NCBI GenBank assembly: GCA_002477905.1
Contig: DLLB01000009.1
Location: 32,265 to 38,755, forward strand
From: Clostridiales bacterium UBA7573
Lineage (GTDB): Bacteria; Bacillota; Clostridia; Oscillospirales; CAG-272
Reading direction: 5' to 3'
DNA length: 6,491 nt
In this document: piece after piece, positions 5,800 through 6,491 of the stretch
Layout of the letters: each line of letters opens with the position of its first letter
How positions within the stretch are numbered: position 1 is the stretch's first letter
Notes under the pieces: generated by a model
The model's input: the letters and a program-made list of their open reading frames with translations, nothing else
Told to the model about the DNA's origin: nothing
Databases searched by the model: none
Translations under genes and position numbers: made by a program

Positions 5800-6018
5800 A
5801 TGTATCCGCGGATTCGTGACTTGCGGGAGGACAGGGATCTGTCTCAGACGCAGGTGGCAAAAATGCTGTCCATGTCGCAAACAGGCTATTCCAAATATGA
5901 AACGGGGGAAAATGATATTCCAACCGCCGTTCTGATCAAACTGGCGCGGTTTTATGAAACGAGTATTGATTTCCTCTTGGGCGAGACGCCCTGCCAGACA
6001 AGGTATCCGGAAAGATAA
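5800..6018 (+). CDS. Small Xre/Cro-type helix-turn-helix transcriptional repressor
   Basis: This is 72 residues starting 'MYPRIRDLREDRDLSQ' and almost entirely one HTH_3/Xre domain. Helix 1 is about residues 3-12, helix 2 is 'QTQVAKML' (16-23), and the recognition helix region is 'SQTGYSKYETG' (26-36). The family-typical end 'IPTAVLIKLARFYETSIDFLLGET' (40-63) is followed by a short tail. No sensor or peptidase domain is attached, so it resembles the minimal repressors that bind as dimers to short palindromes. An ATG at 5785 would add five residues but lies on the ribosome binding site. The gene is divergent from the repeat-protein gene, with two matching palindromes between them. Autoregulation plus control of the neighbour is the natural inference, with no inducer visible. 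A strong terminator follows after 9 nt, so it is transcribed alone. Confidence 0.94.
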   Translation: MYPRIRDLREDRDLSQTQVAKMLSMSQTGYSKYETGENDIPTAVLIKLARFYETSIDFLLGETPCQTRYPER

Positions 6019-6027
6019 GTGCAAAAA

Positions 6028-6065
6028 AAAGAACAGGCGGCTTTGGAAAAAGCTGCCTGTTCTTT
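6028..6065. terminator. Strong bidirectional terminator between the Xre and GH16-like genes
   Basis: A stem of 17 pairs (one G-U), 6028-6044 with 6049-6065, closes on a GGAA tetraloop. On the plus strand it ends with TTCTTT, closing the Xre transcript. On the minus strand the A run at 6023-6030 becomes eight T's, ending the transcript of the convergent GH16-like gene (stop at 6138). Nothing else was recognised between 6066 and 6137. Confidence 0.9.
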
Positions 6066-6137
6066 GCGATTGTATGCGGGAAGAAAACTGTATTCTACCA
6101 CAGGGGGAACGCATTTCCTGTGTCTGCGTGCAACAGA

Positions 6138-6491
6138 TCAATTGACTTTGTCAAATACTCTTACATAGTCCACGATAAATTTGTCCCCTTCGACCACTTT
6201 CAGATCTTTGTCGTCTCCGTAGATTCCCGGAATACTTTTCCGTCCTCCCACAACTTCTGCTCCCACAAGAATGAATTGCGGAATATGGGATACGGCTTCG
6301 GTTAATTTCCGTCCCGATTGTACCCCATCCACAAAGAAGGTGTATCCGGTTTCCTCCCACAGGCATCCAAACCGATGAAAGCCGTCATCCACGGGAATCG
6401 CCTCCCCTTTTCTTGCAAATCGGTGTTCTTCGCGCGTTGTGGCATATTGGTAATCTGCTCCGTATCCGCCCCAGTGAATAAAATGCGGGAG
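6138..6491 (-). CDS. GH16-like glycoside hydrolase, C-terminal part (5' end outside window)
   Basis: The last 117 residues run in from the right edge and end at TGA 6140-6138. The pattern fits the back half of the GH16 (laminarinase/beta-glucanase type) jelly roll: 'HWGGYG' at 6-11, 'DDGFHRFGCLWEETGYTFFV' at 35-54 followed by DG (the usual 'D.FH.y...W....i.fyvDG' strand pair), 'IPQFILVGAEVVGG', and the closing 'DYVRVF' at 108-113. The catalytic E.D..E motif of GH16 lies upstream, beyond the window, so activity and exact specificity cannot be judged; a LamG-like binding domain without activity remains possible. Only the tail Val-Asn follows the last strand after DK, so no C-terminal binding module or sorting signal is attached. 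The enzyme would cleave beta-1,3/1,4-type glycans, probably outside the cell. Confidence 0.82.
   Translation of the reverse strand, partial: LPHFIHWGGYGADYQYATTREEHRFARKGEAIPVDDGFHRFGCLWEETGYTFFVDGVQSGRKLTEAVSHIPQFILVGAEVVGGRKSIPGIYGDDKDLKVVEGDKFIVDYVRVFDKVN

Noticed and set aside
6066..6137. Short inverted repeats (CACAGG/CCTGTG and ACGCA/TGCGT) after the GH16-like gene
   Set aside because: Stems of 5-6 pairs with long loops and no T-run; expected by chance.

Overview
The window looks like part of a chromosome from an uncultured, gut-type Gram-positive anaerobe of the Clostridia (Bacillota). The signs are GAGG-type ribosome binding sites, strong sigma-A promoter matches, a short Xre repressor of the clostridial 'MYPRIRDLRED' kind, tandem C..CxxC..H surface repeats, and a clostridial secreted module fused to an SGNH/CE2 esterase. 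The genus cannot be told from this sequence. No RNA gene, CRISPR array or insertion sequence was seen.

Layout. (1) Positions 2-4290, + strand: a very large secreted protein whose beginning lies outside the window. It has beta-helix/GLUG-like modules, then a secreted beta-sandwich-like module, then a CE2-type esterase (CE2 N-terminal domain plus SGNH hydrolase). The reading frame breaks at a run of ten A's (3258-3267). The first frame stops at TGA 3269-3271, and the esterase continues in the -1 frame with no start codon or ribosome binding site of its own. This is either a one-base homopolymer error or mutation in a single gene, or a frameshifting site. A strong terminator follows at 4331-4364. 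(2) Positions 4428-5633, - strand: a membrane-anchored extracellular protein with five and a half tandem C..CxxC..H repeats and a beta-rich C-terminal domain. (3) Positions 5634-5799: a compact divergent promoter region with two near-identical 15-bp operator-like palindromes, one in the spacer of each promoter. It faces (4) a 72-residue Xre/Cro-type repressor at 5800-6018. (5) A strong bidirectional terminator at 6028-6065, then (6) the C-terminal end of a GH16-like glycoside hydrolase on the - strand (6138 to the window edge).

How it may work together: the two outer genes suggest recognition and breakdown of complex polysaccharides (deacetylation by CE2, beta-glycan cleavage by GH16). The central divergent pair looks like a self-contained switch, with the small repressor probably controlling both itself and the repeat-bearing surface protein. 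The most unusual signals are the A10 frame break at a domain boundary and the mirror-image operator arrangement.
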